A DNA stretch of 64,000 nucleotides. Origin: Oidiodendron maius Zn. Its lineage: Eukaryota; Ascomycota; Leotiomycetes; Myxotrichaceae. This document shows positions 46,519 to 57,978 of the stretch, piece by piece. Both the position numbers and the translations under genes were made by a program. Every line of letters starts with the position of its first letter. The first letter of the stretch is position 1. Below the pieces are notes generated by a model. It did not search any database, was not told the DNA's origin, and saw only the letters and a list, made by a program, of their open reading frames with translations. The DNA is taken from assembly GCA_000827325.1 (NCBI GenBank), contig KN832870.1, positions 4,526,001-4,590,000 on the forward strand, written 5' to 3'.

Positions 46519-49500
46519 TACCCCCTTAGTTGAGGCTGCTCTCTTCGATTAGGTGTCTTATATCGACTAATCCTAGCTGCCTAATAAAGGCCTGGTGTTT
46601 CTGGGCCGTAAGAGCCTTTGTGAAGCCATCAGAAGTCATCTTATCAGTCGATATCCACTCAATTTGAAGCCTCTTTTCAGCTACTTCTTGCTGTATCCAG
46701 TGCTAGTGAACGTCGATATGTTTGAGCTTAGTTGCCAGCTTAATTGCTGGTGTTGAGACAATTCGTATAGTCTGCTGGTTATCATATAACAGCTTATATT
46801 CGTCCAGTTGAAGCTTAATTTGAGTGAAGAACTAGTGCCACCAGTATAACTGGGTTGAAGTGTGTGAGAGGGCCAGTAATTCGGCTTCAGTTGATGATCT
46901 AGTAACTGCCTTCTGCTTACTAGAGTGCCAGTCAATCGGTCCACCAAATAGTTTGAATAAGAACCCTTTAGTGCTTTTCCGGGTATTGGTATCGTTAGTG
47001 TAGGCTGTATCAGCTGAGCAGTGCAGATCTGGATTAACCTGATCACTACTTCCTTCTTGGCTATATTCGATAGCCAGATATCGTGTCTTATACAGGTATC
47101 TTACAATATGCTGTACTGCTTCAATATATTGAGGACTTGGATTAGTCAAGAATTCAGCCAGCTTATTATTAGCCCGGGCTGAATCAGGCCTTGTATTGAT
47201 TACAGTGTAACTGATTGAGCCTACTAGGGCCTGATACAGGTATATCTGCTGATCTGTAGCTTGATCCTGGTTAGCTGAAGCTGCATTCATATCTATAGCT
47301 ATTGGAGCGTTGAATCTAGGGCCTTTTATGAGGTTAAAAGAGGCTGCGATCTTCTTAATATATAAGTCCTGGTAGAGCCAGAGCTTAGTCTCACTCCGAA
47401 TCACTTGTATCCCTAAGAACCACTTTAGATCTCCTAGGTCTTTAAACTCATATCGATTCAGTAGCTGCTCTTTAAAGGTAATATAGTCAGCTTCGTATTC
47501 TGGGGGATATAATATCACCACATCGTCCATATAAAAGAAGACGATTAGTCGGCCACTAGTAAAGAGACATAGCGATTCAGGCACTTGAGTTAAGCCCAGC
47601 TCTTTTAGGGTCTTACTGAACTCATTAAGCTATATAAGGGGTGATCTGTACAAGCTGTAAAGAGCTCTTAAGAGCCAACAGACCTTTCTAGGGACTCCAA
47701 ATCCTTCTGGTTGATATATATATACAGTCTTGTCTAGTAGGCCATTAATGAATGTATTTATAGCGTCTAGCTATACTACTTTTAGGCCGAATTTGACTGT
47801 TATAGCTATAAGACACCGGAAAATTCGGGCTGCAAGTGTTGCTGTGTATTTATCCCGATCACTTGGAGGCTGTAAATCACCTTGTATATAGATCCTAGCC
47901 TTGTATTGGTCTAGAAAGCCGTCCTTATCGAATTTGTATGTAAATACCCACTTTAGAGGGAGTGGTTTGATTGTCGAGTCTATAGTTCGGCGGTCGACTA
48001 AGGCCTATGTGCCTCTTTTATCCAGGTCCTCTAGCTGTTTTTGAGCCGCTGCTTTGAACTCTACTGTATATAGGTGTCCCTGAATGTCCGACCAGCTTCT
48101 AGGGGGATCTGGAAGGTCGTCCCGGTATAGCCTAGTCCTAGTGATTGCAGGACAATTGATAAGGAAGGCAGTATAATATGGAGTAAGTGTTTCTGGCTCT
48201 TCTAGGTAGGCTAGGTAGGCCTGGCGCCGTGGTTTTGGAGCCCTTCGACCTTCTATTACATTTGACTATACTAGGCCTTGTGATGTATTATAAGCTTTAC
48301 AGGGCTTATAGCCTGTATTGATAGATTTGGTGATATTTTGACTTGGTGTTATAGGTGTTGATACTGACAAATCAGGTATAGCGTCAAATTGTAGTGACTG
48401 GCTAGCTTCATCAGGACTAGTATCGACTATAATTGTGTCCTGATTGGCTGGTTCAGGTGTAATCTCAGGTATTGGTTCAGGTGTAGGTTTAGGAGTTGGA
48501 AGCGCTTCTACCCCCTGAATTTGAGTAGTCTTTTCAGGGCTATTTGACTCAATTGGAAGCTGTATTTGAGCACCTGATTCAGCTGTATTTAGGCTTATAT
48601 TTTGAAGCAGTTGTATATAGAAATCCTCAATTTCATCCTCTAATTCAGGGCCTTCTAGGGTATATAATTTGATCGTTTCCACTACTTTAGGGGCTAGTTC
48701 TAGGCTTAGATCCCTTGGATTGTATCCACTAGCCTTATCAAAGGTTACGTCTCTTGAGTGTATTACCCGCTGTAAGCTAGGCACCCAGATTCGGAAGATG
48801 TTAGTTGAGTTGTAGCCTACTAAATATCTAATATGAGCCCTAGGGATGAGCTTCTCAGTCCTTGGGATCTTATGTTTAAGGGTATAAGCTTTATACCTGT
48901 AGATCTATATATGGCCACAATAAGGCTTAGGGTCTTTGACCTGCTTATAGGCCTAGAGTCTTTCAATAGGGGTCTTCTACTGAGCTTCCTGTTGTGGTAA
49001 GCGGTTGGATATATAACCTACTATATAGACTATTTCAGGCTAGAGGTGATCCGGGAGCTTTAAATCGATCTGTATTGATCTAGCCCTTTCAAATATCACA
49101 CCCCCTAATCGTTCTGCAGCTCTGTTCTGGTCTGGTGTATAAGGTGTAGTGTGATTTTCGGTGATCCCTTCAGTGGCTAGCCAGCTATCCCACTCCCGGC
49201 CAAGGGCCTTTTCACCATCCAGCTGAAATACTCTCACTTGATAGTCCTAGCGGATCCTTATATAGGCCATATAGTCTTTTATAGTTCTTAAAACAGCCTC
49301 CTGGGTCTTATTCAGGAGCATATAAACATGGTTCATAGCTGTAAGTCTGCAAAGGAAGTGAAGAACCCACTTAGCACTAGCTGAGGGGCTTTGTTCAATC
49401 AAATCCATGGCTACAACCTCAAAGGGAGCCTTTGGTTTAGGGTTAGGAACCCTGCTGATCACCTTCTTAGCCTTGGATACTGAGCAGACCTTGCATTTAG

Positions 49501-51561
49501 GTTGATTTAGGCTGCTAGGTTGATCTATAGCCTCTATACAATCGATTTGGATACCCTTAGTAGTATAAGGGAGTCGTTGGATAGTGCCTAGCCCTATATA
49601 GGCGAATCGCCAGTGTAGGATATCCAGGGAGACAGCCGGTTGAGGCTTAGGACTAGTTGATTTAGTGTATTTGCCCGTGTATAGGGCTGCTGGCTAGCTG
49701 CTAGGAGGCTGATATTCGACTATATAGTGATTATCGATATCGTCAATCATACACCAGGTTTGGCCTCCTTCAGTTAGCTGACTATTTGCCTGATCCTAGT
49801 ATATCCTGCTCTTATTAGCTAGCTTTAGGGAGACTAGGTTAGCAGGGAAGTTAGGGCTATAAGAGACATTGTTAAAAGTAACCCTATGGTCCCCTGTTGG
49901 GTATCGAACTGTAATATCAATATCACCAGTTCCTAGCATTTCAGTAGTACCTCCGCCAGCTAATATATTATGCGGGTTTGGAGTATAACTCTTAAAACGT
50001 GATTTATTGTGATATATATAGATATTTATAGCTGAATCTAGGAGGAAGCTATTATATAGTGGCCAATCAGAGCCCTCTTTAGCTAAGAAGGATTGAGCTG
50101 AACATGTATAGAATACATCCTTTAGGTCTAGCTTCAAATATGCAGCCTTTAAGTCTGGCTTTGAATATGTATAGAATGCGACTTTTAAGGCTGGCTTTAG
50201 GGCCTTCTTTTCGGCTGTATTCACATCTGTATTCATGTCTGTATTAGCTGTATTAGGCTGATTTGATTGTATTGGCTGATCTGTAAGCCGGTAAGGTGTA
50301 GCCTTATATACAGCATCTCTCAGCCGTTCAGTCGTCCTTAGTGTGTTCTGGATAAGCTGTTTGATCCTTTAGCTAGGTATCCACCCAGCTAGGCTCTTAT
50401 CAGGGTTCAGAGTCCAGCAGTCCTTATAAAGGTGGTTCCTCCTATATATACAGGGGGTCCTGCTTGTGTTACAAGCTCCTGATTGGTCTGTTTGAGCCTT
50501 TTCTAGCTCTTGATTGGCTGGATCCTTTGAATCCTGGCTGTCTGGCTGGCCTAGTTTGCTGAACATTAAGAAGGCTGTGTGTTTTGTATGTGTAGCCCTA
50601 GGGTTTAGGGACTTCTGGTGGTCTCGGAACACCTGGATTAGCTGGTATAGCTCAATATTATAGCTCCCTTCTATCAGCCTAATATTCTAGATAGAGAAGA
50701 AGGTTGGATATTTGCCCTGGATAGCCTTGATAAAGTTGAATAAGGGCCTACTGCCCTGGGTCTCCGGTAAATCAATCTTTTGACACTTTCTTATAACTAT
50801 ATCCTACCTCAGAAGCCAGGGCTCAACTAGGGTTGTATAATCAAACTTCTTTAGGGCTTGATACTCTCTGATTAACTGTCGTTCCCTGATCTTTGTGCTT
50901 GGCTGAAACCTTCTTTTAAGGCTTACTAGGATATTATATGTTGTAAGGCAGTTTGTAGTATATATAAGGTGATCCTTTGATATCGACTGCTGGATCTGGA
51001 ACCTTATATCCTCAATAAGGGTCTTCTTAGCTATATGTTTCTTTTCGTGGTATTGATATTGGCTTGTAAGGAAGCTGTATAACTGAAATTCGGAGGTTGT
51101 AAGGTCCTTCCATATAATCTGCAGCTCTATTTGAGCTGTTTCGATCGATTCGGGGGTTACCCTTTAATATACATCCTTGAATTTCGGTTCAACTGGAGGC
51201 TCTAGCTTTATAAGCTTAGAGTCTTTAATATCAGGGTCAATATACTCCCAAATATCACTTTTTTTAGCCACTGTTTTGACTGTTTCAATCCATTCGAACC
51301 AGTTATCTTTGCCTTCTAGCGTAAGGGTAATCTTAATATTAGTCGACATGTTATATTGAGTGGTTGTGTTGTGATATTTGAATATATTTAGTGTTTTTGA
51401 GAGATTTCGATGATCACGTGACTGGCACGCTTCACTTCAACGTTTTAGGAGGCTTGCAGTAGTGGTATCCAACACCTTATGGCTACAGCTTTCGATTTGA
51501 TGTATTGTAGTGTAGTAACTTAGGTGTGAAGGTACTTTTTGCGTTAATCTGGACTTATAAC

Positions 51562-51843
51562 TGTTGTGTCGAGTGGGGCTTAATTTGGTGCATGTGATAG
51601 GCTTGTATTTTCAGGTAATAATGCTCTATATTTTATAAGGGTGGGTTCAACCACTACCTTTATACTTTGTGACAGGACTATAATTCCAAATACAGTCTCA
51701 AATAACTCAAATCAAGTGGTTTTAGCATCCTTAACATGTACTCCTTCACACAGTCTATAATATTAGTATTCAGAGTGCAAGTATCATCATTTGAGTTGGT
51801 TACTCAGCACCGAAACTGGACTAGCTTCCAGGATACCGCAACA
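51562..51843 (-). repeat. LTR (5' LTR with respect to the element)
   Basis: 282 bp, same length and termini as the partner LTR. On the minus strand the truncated F-box frame enters this LTR and ends inside it after 12 further codons. Confidence 0.95.
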
Positions 51844-51848
51844 TCTAT
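51844..51848. repeat. Target-site duplication TCTAT, right copy
   Basis: Exact match to 46232-46236. It lies inside the F-box coding sequence. Confidence 0.9.
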
Positions 51849-52946
51849 TCTTTGGCCATTTTCCCCTAGCCCATACCATCTACTGTGATAACGGCTAACA
51901 TCAAATCTGAATCTTAGAGGCGATTGGGATATTAGGGTTTTAGTTTTAGGACTCGGCTGTGTCTTGTTATCTCCTAACTCGTATTGAACGCAATGGAATC
52001 CGCCGAGGCTACTATAAAAACACGCTAGCTCGGGGAAATAATCCGGGCGGTTTGAAGGGAACAGGATGCCAGCTGGCCCTCGTCGAAACTTCCGGAAAAG
52101 CGCTCTTAAGTCTGACGCAGGTAGCCGCGCGTCTGCGGTAGCAGTAAAATAATCAAGACCGCTATGGGGTGCCCACTCCAGATTAAGAACCACAAGGTCC
52201 GAGTTAGATGCGGCGATCTGGAGACGGGCTCGTGGCCAGGTCGGGGCCTCCTCGGCCGTGCAGCGCATGTCGTGACTCGGATCATGGCACTCGATGCTAA
52301 AACTGTCGAGGCAGGCGTGCCAATCTCCAGGCTTGCGCTGCTGCCAGTCGGTGATATGGCCCCTAATGCTAGCCCACTTGATTTGTACATGCTCACACAG
52401 CTTCACGGATCCTTGGTGGCCTAGACACTGTCGCTCCTGTCGTCCATCCTGCTGGTAGAAAGAGAAAAATTGGTAAGGATTGTGCGGACTGCCGCAGGCA
52501 TGGCAGTAAAGGCTATTGTATATGCAGCAATGCTTCTCGAACTCGAAAGGCCGGAACTTGCATCTGTTCAGCAGACCAGGTGCTTGAGGATGGGTCTCGC
52601 CCCAGCGTCTGCAGGTGTCGCACTGCCCGTCTCTTTCTAAGAGCGGTCTAAGCCGTCCCGCCATGCCAGAGCGGAGATAAACAGCCATTCCCAAGCTCGG
52701 CAGGACGTCCGGTGGATAAGAATGACCTATGTGTCTCCAAATACGTGGTTGGTAAGTAAGACGAAAGAACGTCCTCGAAACGATCCGGAGGCAGTGCAGG
52801 GTATGAGCATCATCACTGAGAGACTCGAGTATAAGAAGTAGGAGCTCTTCTGGCAGCCGGACAAGGGGACTGAAACGATTGTTATAGACTTGTGCCGCTA
52901 CCAGCGGGTCCATGGTGCGCTGCAGTTCGTGAAGAGTGAGGAGCAT
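51844..52946 (-). pseudogene. 5' part of an F-box protein gene, truncated by the copia insertion
   Basis: Minus strand, start ATG at 52944-52946 (MLLTLHELQRTMDPLVAAQV). An in-frame GTG 11 codons earlier is preceded closely by a stop, so this ATG is preferred. An F-box lies at about residues 25-70: FSPLVRLPEELLLLILESLS and LHCLRIVSRTFFRLTYQPRI. Cys-rich segments follow (CDTCRRWGETHP, then KHCCIYNSLYCHACGSPHN), possibly metal-binding, then a beta-rich C-terminal region. F-box proteins recruit substrates to SCF ubiquitin ligases. The frame runs into the LTR at 51843 and stops at 51804, so a truncated product of about 380 residues is possible. The C-terminal 120 codons are stranded at 45.9-46.2 kb. 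Confidence 0.85.
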
Positions 52947-54025
52947 TTGAGCCTGTTGCTGCTCCAGTTGGTCCTCCACGGGTTACATAGATGATAGAGA
53001 CAGTGGTGTACCCGTCCTCCCTATGTAACTAGACCCTTACTTAACTAGACGCTTTCTAGTCTTGGAATTAGGTATGAAATTGTGACGGCACAGATACACA
53101 CACACGGATGGCGCAAGGGCCAAACAAGTGATGGTGTTCTTTGGTGCAAGAATACGAGAATATTAAGTAAATGGTGAGAGGTATTTGGGGGTAGTCCTAG
53201 GCGAATACCTAGAGATGTATTACATCGTCTATTACACGCTTAACCGTGATCCCGCCATAAAGCCCCACCCTAAACACCTCGAACCCTCATAGATACCGCC
53301 GTACGGTGGCATTTATAGAAATCAGCTGCCGCAGAGCAGCTATTGAACTCCTCTGACTCGATTGCAGCAGCTGCCTTTGAAATCTGAGCTGATTTGTCGC
53401 ATCTGCCCATGGTTGAGTGTGGTGGGGCAAAAGGTATATGGCGGGACGGGCTTTATGGAGATGGCAGGATCTCGGTTAATTACTACTAGTCTGCTCGCTT
53501 AATAAGGAGGTAGACCTTACGGGGCGATGAATAGTGTCAGATATGCGTGTATTGAGCGATTGGTCAGCTGATGTTGTATTGTGTGGTGTAAAACCCCTAT
53601 TCTACAAGTGTGGTAAATCTCTGCAGCACTAATATTACGGATGCGCAAAATTTAGATCCTGAAGACGGCTCGAGTATCTGCACGACAACCCAGTTACGTT
53701 GCCCGTGACTAAATTGGTTGCCACCCTGGGGGGCAGCTCACATTATAGCAACCTTCCTGCTAGAAGAACTACGCAAGACTTCCCATTCTGAGACGTTGCT
53801 GTCAAGAGGTTGAAGCTACTTGGTTTAATGCTTACCAGGCGAATGGTGACACATACGAGTCACATGACATACCGTTTAGCCCGCCTCCCACTACCGACCC
53901 CGCTATTTTAGCGCCAAAATCCGCGCACAATTGTCTATGCCACTTCATATTCAACCTCCTCCCATCGATTCTCACCACTTTCGAAATCCCACACCTTTTT
54001 GAAACGCATCGACATATCGCCCATC
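52947..54025. repeat. Spacer with a 25-30 bp inverted repeat pair (53241-53265 / 53446-53478)
   Basis: Left arm TAACCGTGATCCCGCCATAA... and right arm ...CTTTATGGAGATGGCAGGAT, complementary apart from a 6-8 base insertion and a few mismatches, enclose about 180 bp. The arms could be ends of a small degraded transposon or a hairpin. TGTGACGGCACAG near 53082 resembles a gypsy LTR start, but no partner is visible. The last 100 bp before 54026 are the EF-2 leader, which is C/T-rich. Confidence 0.45.
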
Positions 54026-56791
54026 ATGGTCAAGTAAGTTCTGCCCAAGCCCTTATAAGCACCTCTTGCCCGAGGCCGGTGGCCTCGGAACGATGGGGTG
54101 GAAGTTGTGTTTCCGATGATTTCACTTTCAGATCTTCAGGTTCAGATGCTAACTGCGAATAGCTTCACAATCGAGGAAGTCAGGCAGCTTATGTCGAGAC
54201 CTTCGAATGTCCGTAATATGTCTGTGATAGCACACGTAGATCATGGCAAATCGACCTTGACGGATTCTCTCTTATCGAAGGCTGGTATTATATCGGCGGC
54301 GAAGGCGGGTGATGCGCGGGCCACCGACACCCGTGCAGACGAGCAGGAGCGCGGTATCACGATCAAATCGACGGCCATATCCCTGTACGGCAACCTGGCA
54401 GATGAGGAGGATCTCAAGGATATCGTTGGCCAGAAGACGGACGGCAAGGACTTCCTGATCAATCTGATCGACTCACCCGGCCACGTCGACTTCTCATCGG
54501 AGGTCACGGCGGCCCTCCGTGTCACCGACGGTGCACTCGTCGTTGTCGATACCATCGAGGGAGTCTGCGTGCAGACCGAGACGGTACTGCGACAAGCGCT
54601 GGGCGAGCGTATCAAGCCCGTCGTGATCATCAACAAGGTCGACCGTGCCCTGCTCGAGCTCCAGGTGTCGAAGGAGGATCTATACCAGTCCTTCTCCCGA
54701 ACCATCGAGTCCGTCAACGTCGTCATCTCGACATACTTCGACAAGACCCTCGGCGACGTCCAGGTCTACCCGTACAAAGGCACCGTGGCCTTCGGTTCTG
54801 GTCTCCATGGCTGGGCCTTCACGGTCCGCCAATTCGCTCAACGCTATGCCAAGAAGTTCGGTGTTGACCGAAATAAGATGATGGAGCGTCTCTGGGTAAG
54901 TTCACAAGGGGAGGGCATCGTCATCAAGTGCTAACTTAATATATAGGGCGACAACTACTTCAACCCCCACACCAAGAAGTGGACCAACAAAGGCACCCAC
55001 GAGGGCAAGCAACTCGAGCGTGCCTTCAACCAGTTCATCCTCGATCCCATCTTTAAGATCTTTGCAGCCGTCATGAACTTTAAGAAGGACGAGATCCCCG
55101 TCCTCCTGGAAAAGCTCGCCATCAAGCTCTCGACCGAAGACAAGGAGAAGGAGGGCAAGCAACTGCTCAAGGTTGTCATGCGAACTTTCCTGCCGGCAGC
55201 TGACGCACTGATGGAGATGATGATCCTGCACCTGCCATCTCCCGTCACGGCGCAGAAGTACCGTGCCGAGACTCTGTATGAAGGCCCCCCTGATGACGAG
55301 GCCTGCATTGGCATTCGGGATTGCGACCCCAAGGCGCCTCTCATGCTGTACGTCTCCAAGATGGTGCCGACCTCCGATAAGGGTCGTTTCTACGCCTTCG
55401 GTCGTGTCTTCGCCGGAACTGTCCGCTCCGGTCTGAAAGTCCGCATCCAAGGCCCCAACTATACCCCAGGCAAGAAGGATGATCTCTTCATCAAGGCCAT
55501 CCAGCGTACCGTCCTCATGATGGGCGGCAAGGTCGATCCCATCGATGATGTGCCCGCTGGTAACATTCTCGGATTGGTCGGTATCGATCAGTTCCTGCTC
55601 AAGTCTGGAACCCTCACCACCAGCGAGACCGCCCACAACCTGAAGGTCATGAAGTTCTCCGTCTCCCCCGTCGTGCGGCGCTCCGTCGAGGTCAAGAACG
55701 CCCAGGATCTGCCTAAGCTCGTCGAAGGTCTCAAGCGTCTGTCGAAATCCGATCCTTGCGTCCTGACCACCATCTCCGAATCCGGTGAGCACATCGTTGC
55801 CGGTGCCGGTGAGCTGCACTTGGAAATTTGCTTGAAGGATCTCGAGGAGGACCACGCTGGCGTCCCTCTCCGCATCTCCGACCCCGTCGTCTCCTACCGT
55901 GAGACCGTCACCGCAAAGTCCAGCATGACTGCCCTGTCCAAGTCGCCAAACAAGCACAACCGTCTCTACATGGTTGCCGAACCCCTCGATGATGAGGTGT
56001 CGAAGGAGATCGAGGCTGGCAACATTGGCCCGCGTGACGATTTCAAGGCTCGTGCCCGTATCCTGGCTGACGACTTTGGCTGGGATGTCACCGACGCCCG
56101 AAAGATCTGGTGCTTTGGCCCGGACACCACCGGTGCCAATCTCCTGGTCGACCAGACCAAGGCTGTGCAGTACCTGAACGAAATTAAGGATTCCGTCGTC
56201 TCCGGTTTCCAGTGGGCGTCGAGAGAAGGACCCGTCGCTGAAGAGCCCATGAGATCCTGCCGATTTAATATCCTCGATGTAACCCTACACGCTGATGCCA
56301 TCCACCGTGGTGGTGGCCAACTCATCCCCACGGCTCGTCGTGTCTTGTACGCCGCAGCCCTGCTCGCTGAGCCCGGTCTCCTCGAGCCTGTCTTCTTGGT
56401 TGAGATTCAGGTGCCGGAGAGCGCTATGGGTGGTGTGTATGGTGTCCTGACCCGGAGAAGAGGTCACGTCTTCAGTGAGGAGCAGCGTCCCGGCACTCCT
56501 CTCTTCACTATCAAGGCTTACATGCCTGTCATGGAGTCCTTCGGCTTCAATGCCGATCTCCGCTCGCACACCTCCGGCCAGGCCTTCCCTCAATCCGTCT
56601 TCGACCATTGGCAGATTCTCCCTGGTGGCTCGCCCCTTGATGCAACATCGAAGGTTGGCCAAGTCGTACAGGATATGCGAAAGCGTAAGGGTCTTAAGGT
56701 TGAGGTTCCAGGAGTTGATAACGTGAGTTTTTCCGATTTGATCACTGATGATATCGATACTGATTTTTTCCAGTACTATGACAAGCTATAA
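54026..56791 (+). CDS. Elongation factor 2 (EF-2), ribosomal translocase
   Basis: Four exons, join(54026..54033, 54163..54895, 54947..56722, 56774..56791), give 844 aa. The first exon is 8 nt (ATG GTC AA) and rejoins as [13 protein letters not shown]. The last intron (56723..56773) is 51 nt with no in-frame stop, so a naive frame would add 17 residues before YYDKL; EF-2 proteins end VPGVDNYYDKL. The GTPase motifs are AHVDHGKST (26-34), the effector region [18 protein letters not shown] and NKVDR. Domain IV has [15 protein letters not shown], where His700 is the diphthamide site modified by the diphthamide pathway and targeted by ADP-ribosylating toxins. It catalyses GTP-driven translocation of tRNA-mRNA. 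C-ending codons dominate strongly, as expected for very high expression. Confidence 0.98.
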
Positions 56792-57402
56792 ACGCGCCCT
56801 ATCTTCATGGACATGCACCCTCCTCAACTCTACATTTTGTTGCGCGTCTACCGGCAAGAGATTATCGTCCCGCATGGTTTAGCGATGATCACGAACTTAA
56901 ACGGAGAGAGGAAGGGTTCCCCCCACATCAGGTCTTGATGGTCGACTTGACACAGAAGTAACTTGGACGGACGCTACGTGAAGAACTCCGGAAACCGTTT
57001 CCCCTTCCCTTTTGCTGCGCCTCCATTTCATTTTTCATGTATGTACCTGCATGATAATTGAAATACAACTAGAACATGAACATTGTTGCTTAGAGAATAT
57101 GTGCCTTGGTGCGCTCCGCCAGGAGAAAGTAGTCTTAATATCAAAAGTTAGTTTTCTTAAAATTGTATGCAATAATCGCGTGTCAATATGCATAACTCTT
57201 TACGGATATACTACTGTACGTCCATATTATTCATAGGCAGAACTATTAACATACCAGCCAATTCCCTATTTCCTATTCCCCTTTCCCAAGACAATACCTT
57301 CCCACATATCCCCCAACTCCAGGAAAAATAAAGAAAGGAAAAAGAGAAACAAGTGCTAAAGAAACTTTGTTCCCTCTCCCATCATCTTTCTACCTCTATA
57401 AC
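56792..57402. other. EF-2 3' region and convergent spacer
   Basis: Holds the EF-2 3' UTR and the 3' end of the RS-like gene. No gene is recognised. AT-rich around 57050-57240. Confidence 0.5.
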
Positions 57403-57978
57403 TCACTCCCCCTCTCCCGGCCCCGTCATCCCAGCCCCAGCCCCAACCCCAACCCCAACTCCAATCCCTCCCACTCCGTCCACCCTTTCGAAATCATGTA
57501 TCCGTCCACGACTCCTGGTTCTCTTCCTTCTCGGTCTCGGCGTTCCGTCACCCTCGCCCTCCCCCCTGCCCTCCTTCCCTCTCGTCCTGCTCCTCGACGG
57601 ACTCGGACTGCGTCTCTTCTTCACAGGGGGCATGCGTAACGAGTATCTCTTCCGCGGCGACGCGGTGCGTGGGCGAGGCACAGGCGATGAGGCAAGGGGG
57701 GTGTGGGAAGGGCGCTGGGAGTGCGATTGCGATTGAGATTGCGACTGCGATTGGGAAAGGGAGAGGGAGCGGTAGCGGCCGCGGCCGCGGAGCGTAGTGG
57801 AGTCGGCGGAAGGGTTTTGGGTGAGTGGAGGGTGGAAGGATGTTGGCAGATCGGAGCTGCGACGGCGTTTGCGGCCGCGGGTTTCGTGCTCGAGTTCGAG
57901 GTCGTCGTCGGTGGGAAGGGGCGCAGGAGGGGCGTGCTGGGTGGTGTTGGTTGTAGTGGAGGAGAGGACGGAAGACAT
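57403..57978 (-). CDS. Small basic low-complexity protein with RS/SQ repeats, unrecognised
   Basis: A single open frame of 191 codons. The start is taken as the ATG at 57976-57978 (MSSVLSSTTTNTTQHAPP) because the frame upstream has only a TTG. The sequence runs: an acidic patch (TDDDLELEHE), KRRRSS, then RSLSLSQSQSQSQSQSHSQR, a run of Ser-Gln dipeptides. A Ser/Pro/Arg region follows (KKRRSPSPSRSRTR), then IHDFERVDGVGG and a Gly/Val/Ala tail made from a CCCCAA-type microsatellite. RS-like composition suggests a nuclear or splicing-related role, but no domain supports it. The long clean frame and the ordered IHDFERVDG segment argue that it is real. It is divergent from AIM41. Confidence 0.6.
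   Translation of the reverse strand: MSSVLSSTTTNTTQHAPPAPLPTDDDLELEHETRGRKRRRSSDLPTSFHPPLTQNPSADSTTLRGRGRYRSLSLSQSQSQSQSQSHSQRPSHTPLASSPVPRPRTASPRKRYSLRMPPVKKRRSPSPSRSRTRGKEGRGEGEGDGTPRPRRKRTRSRGRIHDFERVDGVGGIGVGVGVGAGAGMTGPGEGE

Larger units (their letters stand above)
46237..51843 (-). mobile_element. Ty1/copia LTR retrotransposon, broken (5.6 kb)
   Basis: A complete-length fossil lying on the minus strand. It has two 282 bp LTRs (TGTTG...CAACA), a TCTAT target duplication on both sides, and a purine-rich tract (minus-strand AACTAAGGGGG) next to the 3' LTR. Internal parts appear in copia order reading leftwards: gag-like region (about 51349-50370), protease (about 50236-49796), GAG-pre-integrase and integrase (about 49700-48800), reverse transcriptase with YMDD (about 48250-47100), and RNase H (about 47050-46681). 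This protease-integrase-RT-RNase H order defines Pseudoviridae. The coding region is broken by at least ten interruptions and cannot be active. LTR identity of about 96% suggests a fairly recent insertion. The difference pattern (transitions only) suggests repeat-directed mutation, so a clock age would be too old. Confidence 0.95.

Noticed and set aside
53080-53220. TGTGACGGCACAG start considered as a gypsy-type solo LTR
   Set aside because: No matching CA-type end or target duplication could be found at a plausible distance.
54902-55957. 351-codon minus-strand frame inside EF-2
   Set aside because: Antisense shadow of a strongly codon-biased gene; no domain in the translation.
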